Shown here: piece by piece, positions 1 to 8,021 of the stretch
How positions within the stretch are numbered: the first letter of the stretch is position 1
How the letters are laid out: every line of letters starts with the position of its first letter
From: Bin5 sp965204705
GTDB taxonomy: Bacteria; Chloroflexota; Anaerolineae; Caldilineales; Caldilineaceae
Reading direction: 5' to 3'
Length of the DNA: 64,000 nt
Assembly (NCBI GenBank): GCA_965204705.1
Contig: OZ242006.1
Location: 1,736,001 to 1,800,000 of the forward strand
Notes under the pieces: generated by a model
What the model was told of the DNA's origin: nothing
Seen by the model: the letters and a program-made list of their open reading frames with translations, nothing else
The model's database searches: none
Made by a program: the position numbers and the translations under genes

Positions 1-319
1 GGAAGATATCAACCGAATCGCCGGCGATCATCGAGGTCACCAGCTTGTCTGCCCAGCCGCTGGCCGCCGTTTCTACGTTTACGTGAATTGGGGGATCTGT
101 GTTCGCCGTGAAATTGTCGTTGATTATGTCTGGGAATACCTCTTGCGCCAGTTGTGAATGTGGTCGCGACATGAACCGCAGTGTAACGCCCTCCGCACCC
201 GGCATGTCGCCAGCTGGAGCCGCCGTGTCAGCCGGAATACACGCTGCCATGGCAAGCCCGGCCGTTCCAACAACTGCGCCCTTGAGGAAATTGCGTCGCG
301 TGAGTCTCTTCGCATTCAT
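1..319 (-). CDS. ABC sugar-type substrate-binding lipoprotein, family 1 (N-terminal part)
   Basis: The gene runs off the window edge, so only its first ~106 residues are visible. The start is ATG at 319, about 8 nt after a strong AGGAGGT ribosome binding site. The N-terminus has a twin-arginine motif (TRRNFLK), a hydrophobic stretch and a lipobox ending LAMAAC, so the product should be exported by Tat and lipid-anchored. The following residues (VTLRFMSRPHSQ ... WADKLVTSMIAGDSVDIF) have the pattern of family-1 extracellular solute-binding proteins, which usually bind sugars or polyols for an ABC importer. It lies 147 bp downstream of the DegT-type aminotransferase on the same strand. The ligand cannot be told from this fragment. 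Confidence 0.85.
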   Translation of the reverse strand, partial: MNAKRLTRRNFLKGAVVGTAGLAMAACIPADTAAPAGDMPGAEGVTLRFMSRPHSQLAQEVFPDIINDNFTANTDPPIHVNVETAASGWADKLVTSMIAGDSVDIF

Positions 320-466
320 GCTGTTACCTCCTGTACAGCAACGAGTCCCAATTCGTAATCGGGGCAAAGACATACTGACACGAGAAAAGAACTGCGCGGC
401 AATCACGGACCAGCCTGTGACCTGTTCCACCTCCTCTCACACTAATAAGCCAAAATCTGCTTCCCA

Positions 467-1675
467 TCAATCCTCGCAACGCACCCGCTCCACCGCGTCC
501 CACAAAGCTGCAGCAGCATACTCGTTCTCCTCCTCCTTCATGAGCGGATGCAACGCCATACAGAATAAGCGCGCGCTGAGTTCGTCGGAGTCGGGCAGCT
601 CTTGGCCGACCGTCTGCTCTCGAAGGAACGAAGAGTCGGCGTAGACCGCCCGGTTGTAGACCCCGCACCCTACCCCGTGTTCTTCATTCATGATGTGCAT
701 GAGACGGTCGCGCTTCGCCCCGGCCCATGCGTGCGGCACCAGCATCGTGTACAGGTAATAGGTATGTTCGTAACCGGGCGGCTCGTATGGCAGTGTCAGT
801 TCGGGAATGCCTCGGAGAAGCTCGTCCCGCTGTTTGGCCACCTTCACCCGTTGCGCGGTCATTTCATCGAGTCGCCGCAACTGCACTAGTCCGACCGCCG
901 CCTGCACTTTGGTGATTTTGTAGTTCGTACCCCAACCGTCATGCGCCGACCCGAACTGTCGGATGCCGCGCAACTTGAGCGCAGCCTCAGGGTCATTTGT
1001 AGTAACGGCTCCGCCTTCCCCTAGCGTAGTCATCAGCTTCATCGTGTGGAAACTGAACACTGTCATCCAGCCCTTTGCGCCGATCTTGGAACCCTTGTAT
1101 CCGCCGGCGCCGGCGCGGGCCGCGTCCCCAACGACTCGTAGCGGACCGTGCCGCGGGTGCGGATTGCGCTCGGCAATCTCCTGCAAAGCGTCCATGTCCG
1201 CCGACAGCCCGTTCATATGGACGGGGAAGATGGCGCGCGTGCGCGGCGTAATGCGCTTCTCTACGTCTGCCGGGTCCATGTTGAACGTGCGGGGATCAAC
1301 CTCACACCAGACTACCTGCCCGCGCTGACCGATCACCGCCATGGCCGCCGCCCGGAAGTTGATGGCTGGTACGATCACTTCGTCGCCCGGCGCCAGGTCA
1401 AGACACATCATCGCCATATCCAGTCCGGTTCCTGCGCCGTTGATGGAGATCGCTTCAGCCGCCCCGCAGTACTTGGCGAATTCTTCTTCAAATTCCAGTA
1501 TCTCCTGGCAGATGAAGCCGAAGCCCACCGTAGTCGGATCCATCGAATCCCGGATCGCTTTGGTGGCTGCCTCTACCTCCTCTTCGGTATACCATCCTCC
1601 CAGCAGTGGCTCCGCGGGCCAGAACGGCCCCGGCCGCCCGCGGGCCAGGATCTCCTTTCGACGACTGGCATTCAT
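467..1675 (-). CDS. DegT/DnrJ/EryC1/StrS family PLP aminotransferase
   Basis: This 402-residue protein has the length and motifs of fold-type I sugar aminotransferases, which transaminate nucleotide-linked keto sugars or other ketones using PLP. The segment FSFHTMKLMTTLGEGGA contains the expected Schiff-base lysine followed by the conserved GEGG loop. Upstream, ISINGAGTGLDMAM fits the phosphate/cofactor-binding region and VVGDAARAGAG the usual D-A region. I start it at ATG 1675, after AAGGAG, because the 17 further codons upstream (to 1726) do not resemble the family. The gene is followed by the solute-binding protein on the same strand. Its substrate is unknown, since no nucleotide-sugar genes lie next to it. 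Confidence 0.9.
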   Translation of the reverse strand: MNASRRKEILARGRPGPFWPAEPLLGGWYTEEEVEAATKAIRDSMDPTTVGFGFICQEILEFEEEFAKYCGAAEAISINGAGTGLDMAMMCLDLAPGDEVIVPAINFRAAAMAVIGQRGQVVWCEVDPRTFNMDPADVEKRITPRTRAIFPVHMNGLSADMDALQEIAERNPHPRHGPLRVVGDAARAGAGGYKGSKIGAKGWMTVFSFHTMKLMTTLGEGGAVTTNDPEAALKLRGIRQFGSAHDGWGTNYKITKVQAAVGLVQLRRLDEMTAQRVKVAKQRDELLRGIPELTLPYEPPGYEHTYYLYTMLVPHAWAGAKRDRLMHIMNEEHGVGCGVYNRAVYADSSFLREQTVGQELPDSDELSARLFCMALHPLMKEEENEYAAAALWDAVERVRCED

Positions 1676-1742
1676 AACTCTGTACGCTCCTTCTCGCTCT
1701 TGCCCAGATAGTTGTGGGCGGGGCATCGGTTTACGCCGGGAG

Positions 1743-1769
1743 GCGTTAAGTGCTCAGTGGCACTTACGC
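1743..1769 (-). promoter_or_regulatory. Leader hairpin upstream of the DegT gene
   Basis: TAAGTGC and GCACTTA (1747-1753 and 1760-1766) form a 7-bp stem with a 6-nt loop. It is extended by GCG/CGC across one bulged base. The hairpin overlaps the stop codon of the small upstream ORF and lies about 70 nt before the aminotransferase start. There is no T-run, so it is more likely a leader structure than a complete terminator. Confidence 0.3.
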
Positions 1770-1868
1770 GCCCGCGCGGCGATTCTCCTGATGTCTCGCT
1801 ATCGAAACGCGCGATAGCCAACCTCGAGGTGATAAGGCGAAGCGATTCTTGGAGTTGTCGTTTTTCAT
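1764..1868 (-). CDS. Possible 34-residue leader ORF
   Basis: An ATG at 1868 follows a good AAAAGGAGGG ribosome binding site and opens a 34-codon frame ending in TAA. It lies between a minus-strand promoter-like site (1920-1948) and the DegT gene start at 1675, so it would be in that gene's leader. The peptide is basic (MKNDNSKNRF ... RRAGA) and has no run of one amino acid as in classical attenuators. Its stop codon lies in the arm of a hairpin (1747-1766). It could be a leader peptide or chance, and I do not recognise it. Confidence 0.25.
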   Translation of the reverse strand: MKNDNSKNRFALSPRGWLSRVSIARHQENRRAGA

Positions 1869-1919
1869 GGGAGTGGCACCCTCCTTTTAGGGAAAGAGCC
1901 ATCAAGAGAATCCGCGTGT

Positions 1920-1948
1920 ATTATAAAATAATATTATTTTTTCTCCAA
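1920..1948 (-). promoter_or_regulatory. Sigma-70-like promoter for the DegT gene
   Basis: Read on the minus strand, TTGGAG (1948-1943) and a perfect TATAAT (1925-1920) are 17 nt apart in a notably AT-rich patch. The patch stands out in otherwise GC-rich DNA. Transcription would start near 1913, giving a leader of about 240 nt before the aminotransferase. Confidence 0.45.
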
Positions 1949-2646
1949 ATGCCTGAAATCGGAGGGTGCATCCCAAACTATTGTGTCGATTCGTAACGCC
2001 CTATTTCGCGGACCAGAAAACCGGCAACGCCTCAGCCACCACCATCTCGCGACGTCGAATGAAGCGCCCCAAGGTGTTCCTCTCTCCTCTCCCCTCACGC
2101 CTCTTCACAACCATCCCCTATCAACTGCCGCAGTAACTGACCACTGATCACTGACCACTAACCACTGCAGTTCTGGGCGGTCGGGCCTTCGGCCCTCCCT
2201 TGTGCGGGGGGATTCCCCCCGCAACGCCCCCCTTCAACAACATCCCTCACCCGCCGGTGCGCTTTCGTCCCAGCGATGCGCCTGCCCGGCAGTGTGCCGG
2301 CCGCCAACCAGCTACGATTCGGAGAAAGACTGCATGATGCCAGCTGTGAAGTGTTGGTCAGGAATGACGCCCAAGAGAGAAGGCAGATGGCATGAAAGTC
2401 ACGCTACAACAGTCCCGTTTATGCCCCAATCTGGGTACCTTGCACGCGTGGCGTTACAAAAAACAAACAAGCGCCCACGCCTGATTCAGACGGCGGCTGT
2501 CCAAAAATCCGGGATGCACCCAAATCGGGCTGCGCAACGGTCTTTGCTTGAACCGACCAACTGCGCTAAGCTCGACGATCGTCGCCTCAGGCCCAAAGAG
2601 TTCGGCAAGCGCAAGTACCAAGGCAGCCCGCAAGGACGAGAACCCA
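1949..2646. other. Intergenic stretch holding one repeat core
   Basis: Between the divergent aminotransferase promoter and the next plus-strand gene I see only the repeat core at 2136-2232. A reading frame can be drawn through 2202-2657, but it begins inside the repeat and its translation has no protein-like pattern, so I regard the stretch as non-coding. Confidence 0.6.
2136..2232 (+). repeat. Core copy 1 of the dispersed repeat family
   Basis: The copy begins with degenerate 7-bp GACCACT units and runs into two GC-rich hairpins. One is GGGCC-TTC-GGCCC. The other is a 9-bp stem, TGCGGGGGG with CCCCCCGCA, around ATT. The same core occurs inside the full-length elements at 18322-18655 and 45543-45877 and in the partial copy at 58584-58771. 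The terminal inverted repeats and the right half are missing here. Confidence 0.85.
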
Positions 2647-3474
2647 ATGCTTATTAACCATCCATTTCCGTCTGTCAGACCGTCCATTTCCATCGTCGAA
2701 AGTGACAGAAAGATTACCAAGATCGCCCTTCGTGAGTTGCAATGGTGGCCGATAGATCCTTCGCCCGGCAGCCGCTCAATGCAGGCCACCTACGAAGCGG
2801 ACACCCTGGAGCTGAGCGCTGTAACAGAAATGGTCGTTACCGGTCCAGCAAGAGTCCATAACCTCGACTGCGCGGAAATTGCCGTACAGGAGCGTGCCAT
2901 CAGAAAAGACTGGGACGTTCCCGGCAAGCCGAGTCTGTTCTATGCCAGGCATGACGAGAAAGAGACGAGATGGCTCGCTGTCGTCCAGGACATGGACGGC
3001 AGAAAAGTGCTGAGAACCTTCAAGGATGAATGGTTCGAGGCCGACTGGGGCCAGGGCGAAAAAAGAGAATTTCGGGATGAGGGCCGCTATGAGCGCCTAC
3101 CCGACGGCGCCCACCGCACTACCTGCCGGACTGGGACCGGCGCCGGAACGTACGAAGTGACCGTCGGCAACAGGACGTTCCACTGTATGCGAGTCTGGGA
3201 CACGGGCGGCCAACCCCCCAGCGAGGAGAGAGAACTGTCCGAAGCATACATCGAACCGGGCGGCCGAGTGGTACTGTTCCGGGAGTTTTGGGGACGGCGG
3301 ATGGGCACGGGCGACACCGACTGGGCGGCAAAGTATCCGCAGAATATCAAGATCGTCTTAGATGGCTGCGTGTACGTGCACTGCGACTGCACGGGCCGAG
3401 CGCATGACTTGATTACAAGCACTGCGCTGGGAGTCGATCTGAAGCAGGACCAGCCTCTGGGGGAATGTCGGTGA
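2647..3474 (+). CDS. Protein of unknown function, 275 residues
   Basis: I do not recognise this family. The start chosen is ATG 2647, after AAGGACGAG, although the frame stays open upstream to 2548. The part before 2647 is Ser/Ala-rich and does not look structured. From residue ~25 the sequence looks like a compact soluble enzyme or binding domain (LRELQWWPIDPSP, HNLDCAEIAVQE). It is rich in Trp, Asp and Glu and has no signal peptide or membrane segment. Two charged tracts (DEWFEADWGQGEKREF and YIEPGGRVVLFREFWG) are typical of beta-sheet proteins. The C-terminus has a CVYVHCDC cluster of three cysteines. The gene stands alone, with about 300 bp of non-coding DNA after it. Confidence 0.75.
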   Translation: MLINHPFPSVRPSISIVESDRKITKIALRELQWWPIDPSPGSRSMQATYEADTLELSAVTEMVVTGPARVHNLDCAEIAVQERAIRKDWDVPGKPSLFYARHDEKETRWLAVVQDMDGRKVLRTFKDEWFEADWGQGEKREFRDEGRYERLPDGAHRTTCRTGTGAGTYEVTVGNRTFHCMRVWDTGGQPPSEERELSEAYIEPGGRVVLFREFWGRRMGTGDTDWAAKYPQNIKIVLDGCVYVHCDCTGRAHDLITSTALGVDLKQDQPLGECR

Positions 3475-3690
3475 GCATTTTTAAGAGAGACAAGCGCAAC
3501 GGTGTCGCGAGCGGCCCGTGCCCTGCTGGCAGTCCTGGGAGTACGAAGGCTTGCTCAGCAGTCCGGCTAGCGTGACCCCTATGAAGTAAACTGTCATGGA
3601 GACAGTGCTGGGGTAGCGAACTATACTTGGGTGCGCAGTTTCCCTACATCAAAGCTAGAGACACATTTCTCTTCCACATGTTCGGCGCGT

Positions 3691-3718
3691 TTGACAACCT
3701 TCCCAACATCCCTATAAT
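3691..3718 (+). promoter_or_regulatory. Near-perfect sigma-70 promoter of the transport operon
   Basis: TTGACA (3691-3696) and TATAAT (3713-3718) both match the consensus exactly and are separated by 16 nt. Transcription should begin near 3725, about 45 nt before the first gene of the sialidase-like/oligopeptide transporter operon. The rest of 3475-3769 shows no gene. Confidence 0.75.
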
Positions 3719-3769
3719 GCAGGCACCGTCGGCAGCCAGGTTAGCCGGCAGCAGTCCTCAGAACCGAAC

Positions 3770-4777
3770 TTGTGCACTCCCACAAGAGCCGCCTACGTGC
3801 CCTCCATCCGAGTGCGTTCCGTACGTCAACTATATGACGACGGCAAACATAATGCCTTCACCGACATGTGCCGCTTCGGAGGTCGCCTGTACCTGACATT
3901 CCGCAGCTGCCCTGAAGGCCACATGCTTTTCACTTCGTCTCGCATCGTTGTAATGTCCAGTTCCGACGGCAGCGACTGGAATCACGTTCACTCCTTCTGC
4001 GTCCCCAACCGGGATGTCCGCGACCCGCACTTTTTGGTCTTCAATGACAAGCTGTTCGTCTATACCGGGGCCTGGTGGGTGACGCCCGGAAACGCCCATG
4101 ACAGGGACGTCAACGATCACCTCGGCTTCTGCGCCTGGAGCGAGGACGGAATCGACTGGCAAGGCCCGCGCATGTTGGACGGCACCCACGGCCACTACAT
4201 CTGGCGCGCGGCCACCCATGGGGGAAAGGCCTATCTGAACGGCCGGCGAATTCGAAACTTTGAGGTGCTCGAGCGCCGCGACGAGCCGCCGCAGTGGATG
4301 GAATCCTGGCTGCTGCATAGCACCGACGGCTTTTCTTGGACGCCCCTGAGCCTGATTCAACCGGCTTACGGCGATGAAACCGCCTTGCTTTTTGACGAAG
4401 ACGAAGAACTATTGGCCGTAGCGCGCGCCGGCGGGCGGCCGGCTCAACTGTGCCGGTCAAGGCCGCCCTACACCGACTGGCATTGCACCGACCTGGACAG
4501 ACACATCGGCGGCCCGCTTTTGACCCGTTGGGGCGAGCGGATTCTGATCGGCGGGCGCAAGCATGCCGAGGATGGGCCTGTCACGGCACTCTACGAACTG
4601 GCCGGCACGGAGCTGAAAGAGATCGCGGTTCTCCCAAGCGGGGGCGACAACTCCTATCCCGGCTTTGTCGAACTGGATTCTGAGCGGGCACTGCTTTCCT
4701 ACTACTCCAGCCACCAGGGCAGCGGGACCGGTCTGGCGCCTTCGTCGATCTATCTGGCTACACTGGAAAAACGTTGA
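3770..4777 (+). CDS. Sialidase-like/BNR beta-propeller protein
   Basis: This protein of up to 335 residues has repeated short beta motifs of the S-x-D-G-x-x-W type (SSSDGSDWNHV, WSEDGIDWQGP, HSTDGFSWTPL). These are the Asp-box-like turns of sialidase-type beta-propellers, which hydrolyse or bind glycans. An early arginine-containing strand (LYLTFRSCPEGH) and a late RILIGGRKH could supply the arginines that bind a carboxylated sugar, but I cannot place all active-site residues. The frame opens with TTG at 3770 and no clear ribosome binding site, so a later GTG start is possible. No export signal is evident. It is the first gene after the strong promoter and lies 19 nt before the transporter permease, so the two are probably transcribed together. 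Confidence 0.7.
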   Translation: MCTPTRAAYVPSIRVRSVRQLYDDGKHNAFTDMCRFGGRLYLTFRSCPEGHMLFTSSRIVVMSSSDGSDWNHVHSFCVPNRDVRDPHFLVFNDKLFVYTGAWWVTPGNAHDRDVNDHLGFCAWSEDGIDWQGPRMLDGTHGHYIWRAATHGGKAYLNGRRIRNFEVLERRDEPPQWMESWLLHSTDGFSWTPLSLIQPAYGDETALLFDEDEELLAVARAGGRPAQLCRSRPPYTDWHCTDLDRHIGGPLLTRWGERILIGGRKHAEDGPVTALYELAGTELKEIAVLPSGGDNSYPGFVELDSERALLSYYSSHQGSGTGLAPSSIYLATLEKR

Positions 4778-4796
4778 CAACTGGTAATTTCTGAAC

Positions 4797-5783
4797 ATGT
4801 GGGCCTTTATCATTCGCCGCATCCTTTTGATGGTCCCGACTCTGCTTGTCGTCTCTCTCATCTCCTTTGTCATTATTGAGGCGCCGCCGGGCGATTACAT
4901 GGACTCCTATGTGAATGCGCTCTTACAGCAACAGGAAGCTGTCGATCCGGCAGAAATCGAATCGCTGCGTAAACGTTATGGGTTGGATGCTCCCACCTAT
5001 GTGCGTTACTTCCGCTGGCTTGGAAATATCCTTCAGGGCAACCTGGGCCGCTCGCTGGAGTGGAACCAGCCAGTGAGCAAACTGATCGCCGACCGTCTGC
5101 CCTGGAGCTTGGCGATTTCGGTGGCGTCCTTCTTTCTTGCCTATGCACTAGCGATCCCGATTGGCTTTTACTCCGCGACCCGCCAGTATTCGTTCGGAGA
5201 CTATCTCTTTACCCTGATCGGGTTCATCGGGCTGGCAACACCTAACTTTCTACTCGCACTCCTGATCTTGTGGTACTACTTTGTCGCTACTGGCAACGTG
5301 GCGGTCGGCCTGTTTTCCAACGAATACCTTGTCGCGCCCTGGAGTTTTGCCAAGTTCATCGATCTGTTGAAGCATCTGTGGCTGCCCGCGCTGGTTGTCG
5401 GCACTGCCGGCACGGCCGGCCTGATTAGGGTGATGCGCGCCAACCTTTTGGATGAGCTGGAGCGGCCCTACGTGATGGTCGCTCGCTCAAAAGGCCTGTC
5501 AGAAGGCAAGCTGCTCTTCAAGTATCCCTTTCGCATCGCCATGAACCCTGTAGCCAGCACGATCGGATGGACGCTGCCGACGCTGGTGAACGGCGAACTT
5601 CTGGCCTCGCTGGTTTTGGGCCTGCCCACCATAGCGCCTCTGTTCGTAGGCGCGTTGCTCAGCCAGGACATGTTTCTGGCAGGAAGTGTGGTGATGGTCC
5701 TGAGCACGCTCACCCTGGTGGGAACGCTGCTTTCCGATATTGTGCTTGCGTGGCTCGACCCGCGCATTCGCGGCGCGATTTGA
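4797..5783 (+). CDS. Oligopeptide-type ABC transporter permease, OppB/DppB family
   Basis: This 328-residue inner-membrane protein forms half of the channel of a peptide/nickel-type ABC importer. It begins with the typical N-terminal helix (IIRRILLMVPTLLVVSLISF) and a short extracellular loop with RYGLD. The conserved GNLGRSLEWNQPV segment follows, then five more membrane helices. The cytoplasmic coupling loop (LLDELERPYVMVARSKGLS) matches the EAA-type motif that docks on the ATPases. Length is normal for OppB (about 310-340). It is followed after 72 nt by the OppC-type partner. Confidence 0.93.
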   Translation: MWAFIIRRILLMVPTLLVVSLISFVIIEAPPGDYMDSYVNALLQQQEAVDPAEIESLRKRYGLDAPTYVRYFRWLGNILQGNLGRSLEWNQPVSKLIADRLPWSLAISVASFFLAYALAIPIGFYSATRQYSFGDYLFTLIGFIGLATPNFLLALLILWYYFVATGNVAVGLFSNEYLVAPWSFAKFIDLLKHLWLPALVVGTAGTAGLIRVMRANLLDELERPYVMVARSKGLSEGKLLFKYPFRIAMNPVASTIGWTLPTLVNGELLASLVLGLPTIAPLFVGALLSQDMFLAGSVVMVLSTLTLVGTLLSDIVLAWLDPRIRGAI

Positions 5784-5855
5784 CTCTGAATTTCGTGCGA
5801 AAAACGCCTCCGCACAGGAACGTGTTTTGCGCTACAGATCAATGGTAGAACTGCA

Positions 5856-6995
5856 ATGGCTGTAATCGAAGAGAGATTTCAATCGAGCAATGCCGGGTTG
5901 GATGCTGGCGAGGAGGACCTGTCGGTCGCCACGCAATGGCAGCTGATCCGCTGGAAGTTCATGCGTCATAAGGTTGCGGTCATTTCGCTGGCGGTGATAG
6001 CGATCTTCTATATCTTTGCGATCTTTGCAGAGTTTCTTTCGCCCTATGACCCAACAAATCACGACACTGATTACATGTTCATGCCCCCGCAGCGGGTTCG
6101 CTTTTTCGACGAGGGAAAATTTCAGTTGCGGCCCTTTGTTTACGGCATGACCTCCAAGATGGACGAGAATACCTTCAGGACCACATGGGAGTTGGATAAG
6201 ACCCAGAAGTATCCGGTCAAGCTGTTCGTGCGCGGCGATACCTACGAGCTGTGGGGTTTGTTCGAAAGCAATATCCATCTGTTCGGTGTCGACGAGGGCA
6301 CGATGTACCTGGTGGGTACGGACAAGATGGGCCGCGACATGCTCTCACGTATCATTTTCGGCGGCCGCATTTCGTTGTCCGTCGGATTGCTGGGCATCGC
6401 AATCAGCTTTGTGATCGGAGTCATTATGGGGGGCTTCTCCGGCTATTTCGGCGGCGTCACCGATCTGATCATCCAGCGCATCATCGAGTTTTTGCGCTCG
6501 ATTCCGACGCTGCCTCTATGGATGGCGTTGAGCGTGGCTTTGCCTCCCACTTGGACGGTCGTCCAGATCTACTTCGGTATCGTCGTCATCCTGTCTTTGG
6601 TGGGATGGACAGGGCTTGCCCGCGTAGTGCGCGGAAAGTTCATGTCTTTACGCGAGGAAGAGTATGTGATGGCGGCCCAACTCAACGGGTCGAACGAGTC
6701 GCGTGTCATTTTCAAACACATGCTTCCCTCCTTCACCAGCCATATAATCGCTTCGCTGACCTTGAGCGTGCCCAGCATGATCCTGGGGGAGACTGCGTTG
6801 AGCTTCATCGGCCTGGGCCTTCAGAATCCTGCAATCAGCTGGGGCGTTCTTCTCAACGACGCACAGCGGATCATCGTTTTGGCAGATTCGCCGTGGTTGC
6901 TTTCGCCGGGACTGTTCGTCATTATCGCCATTCTCTGCTTTAACTTCGTCGGCGACGGCCTGCGTGACGCCGCCGATCCATATTCGTCGATTTAG
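5856..6995 (+). CDS. Oligopeptide-type ABC transporter permease, OppC/DppC family
   Basis: This is the second channel subunit, 379 residues. After a cytoplasmic N-tail with the usual QLIRWKFMRHKVAVISL start of helix 1, it has a long extracytoplasmic insert at about residues 65-150, before GTDKMGRDMLSRIIFGGRIS. The typical OppC is near 300 residues, so the insert accounts for the extra length. The coupling loop (MSLREEEYVMAAQLNGS) and the final helices (ILGETALSFIGLGLQNP) are canonical. It lies between OppB and the first ATPase. The enlarged extracellular loop probably contacts the unusually long binding protein encoded downstream. Confidence 0.93.
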   Translation: MAVIEERFQSSNAGLDAGEEDLSVATQWQLIRWKFMRHKVAVISLAVIAIFYIFAIFAEFLSPYDPTNHDTDYMFMPPQRVRFFDEGKFQLRPFVYGMTSKMDENTFRTTWELDKTQKYPVKLFVRGDTYELWGLFESNIHLFGVDEGTMYLVGTDKMGRDMLSRIIFGGRISLSVGLLGIAISFVIGVIMGGFSGYFGGVTDLIIQRIIEFLRSIPTLPLWMALSVALPPTWTVVQIYFGIVVILSLVGWTGLARVVRGKFMSLREEEYVMAAQLNGSNESRVIFKHMLPSFTSHIIASLTLSVPSMILGETALSFIGLGLQNPAISWGVLLNDAQRIIVLADSPWLLSPGLFVIIAILCFNFVGDGLRDAADPYSSI

Positions 6996-7015
6996 ACATT
7001 CTGCAAACCTTTCCG

Positions 7016-8017
7016 ATGACACAGTCACAACTTCTGCTTAGCGTAGACAATCTGGCCACCCATTTCTTCTCTCAGGAAGGGATTCTGGAAGCCGTCGACG
7101 GCGTGTCATTTGACATTCACGCCGGCGAAGCGCTGGGCATTGCCGGAGAAAGCGGCTGCGGCAAGAGCGTTACTGCCCAATCGATCCTGCGAATTGTGCC
7201 CAAGAACGGCAAGATAGTCACAGGCGCTATCAATCTGTTTCAGAACGGTGGGTCGGTCGATCTGGTACAACTGGATGACCGCGGGCAGGAAATCCGCGAG
7301 ATCCGCGGCGGCGAGATTGCGATGGTCTTCCAGGAGCCAATGGCGGCCTTCAGCATGGTCTACACCATAGGCAACCAGATTACCGAGGTGATTCGCTTGC
7401 ACCAGAAGTGCAGTCAGAACGAAGCACGGGAACGGGCGATTGAGATGCTGCAAAGAGTTGGAATGCCCATTCCGGAGCAGACGATAGATGCCTACCCTTT
7501 CGCCCTCAGCGGCGGCATGCGACAAAGGGCAATGATCGCTATGGCCCTTTCCTGTCATCCTGCACTGCTGATCGCAGACGAGCCCACCACCGCAGTGGAT
7601 GTTACTATCCAGGCCCAGGTATTGGAACTGATGAAAGATCTGCAGCGGGACATGGGGATGGCTCTGATCGTCATCACCCACGACTTGGCTGTGATTTCCG
7701 AACTGTGCGATCGAGTGATGATCATGTATTTGGGCAAGGACGTTGAGAGCGCGCCTGCAGACGTCATTTTCCGTGAACCGAAACATCCCTATACGATTGG
7801 TCTGCTCCGCTCTGTTCCGGAGTTAGGCGAAGGCCACAACCAGGAGCTCGACCCGATATCCGGCTCGGTCCCCAGCCCTTACCGCCGACCGCCGGGCTGC
7901 CCCTTCCATACCCGCTGTCCCGAGTTTATTCCCGACGTTTGCGATGTCGAGCTGCCTCCCCAGATCGAATTGGCCGGAGGACATCGTGTGCGCTGCCATC
8001 TGTATGTCCAGGACTGA
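7016..8017 (+). CDS. Oligopeptide ABC transporter ATP-binding protein, OppD family
   Basis: This 333-residue ATPase has Walker A GESGCGKS near residue 43, the signature LSGGMRQR, Walker B LLIADEPTTAVD and the switch histidine in VITHDLAV. The C-terminal Cys-containing oligopeptide-transporter extension (GCPFHTRCPEFIPDVC) identifies it as OppD/DppD rather than a generic ABC ATPase. That extension can carry an iron-sulfur site in relatives. It ends 4 nt before the OppF-type gene, so the two are co-translated and should form the heterodimeric motor. Confidence 0.94.
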   Translation: MTQSQLLLSVDNLATHFFSQEGILEAVDGVSFDIHAGEALGIAGESGCGKSVTAQSILRIVPKNGKIVTGAINLFQNGGSVDLVQLDDRGQEIREIRGGEIAMVFQEPMAAFSMVYTIGNQITEVIRLHQKCSQNEARERAIEMLQRVGMPIPEQTIDAYPFALSGGMRQRAMIAMALSCHPALLIADEPTTAVDVTIQAQVLELMKDLQRDMGMALIVITHDLAVISELCDRVMIMYLGKDVESAPADVIFREPKHPYTIGLLRSVPELGEGHNQELDPISGSVPSPYRRPPGCPFHTRCPEFIPDVCDVELPPQIELAGGHRVRCHLYVQD

Positions 8018-8021
8018 GAAT

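Noticed and set aside
2202..2657. Open frame of 151 codons through the repeat core
   Set aside because: It begins inside the dispersed repeat, has no ribosome binding site, and overlaps the start of the real gene at 2647.
5832..6278. Antisense frame opposite the OppC gene
   Set aside because: The plus-strand permease has clear membrane segments and motifs. The antisense translation does not resemble a protein.
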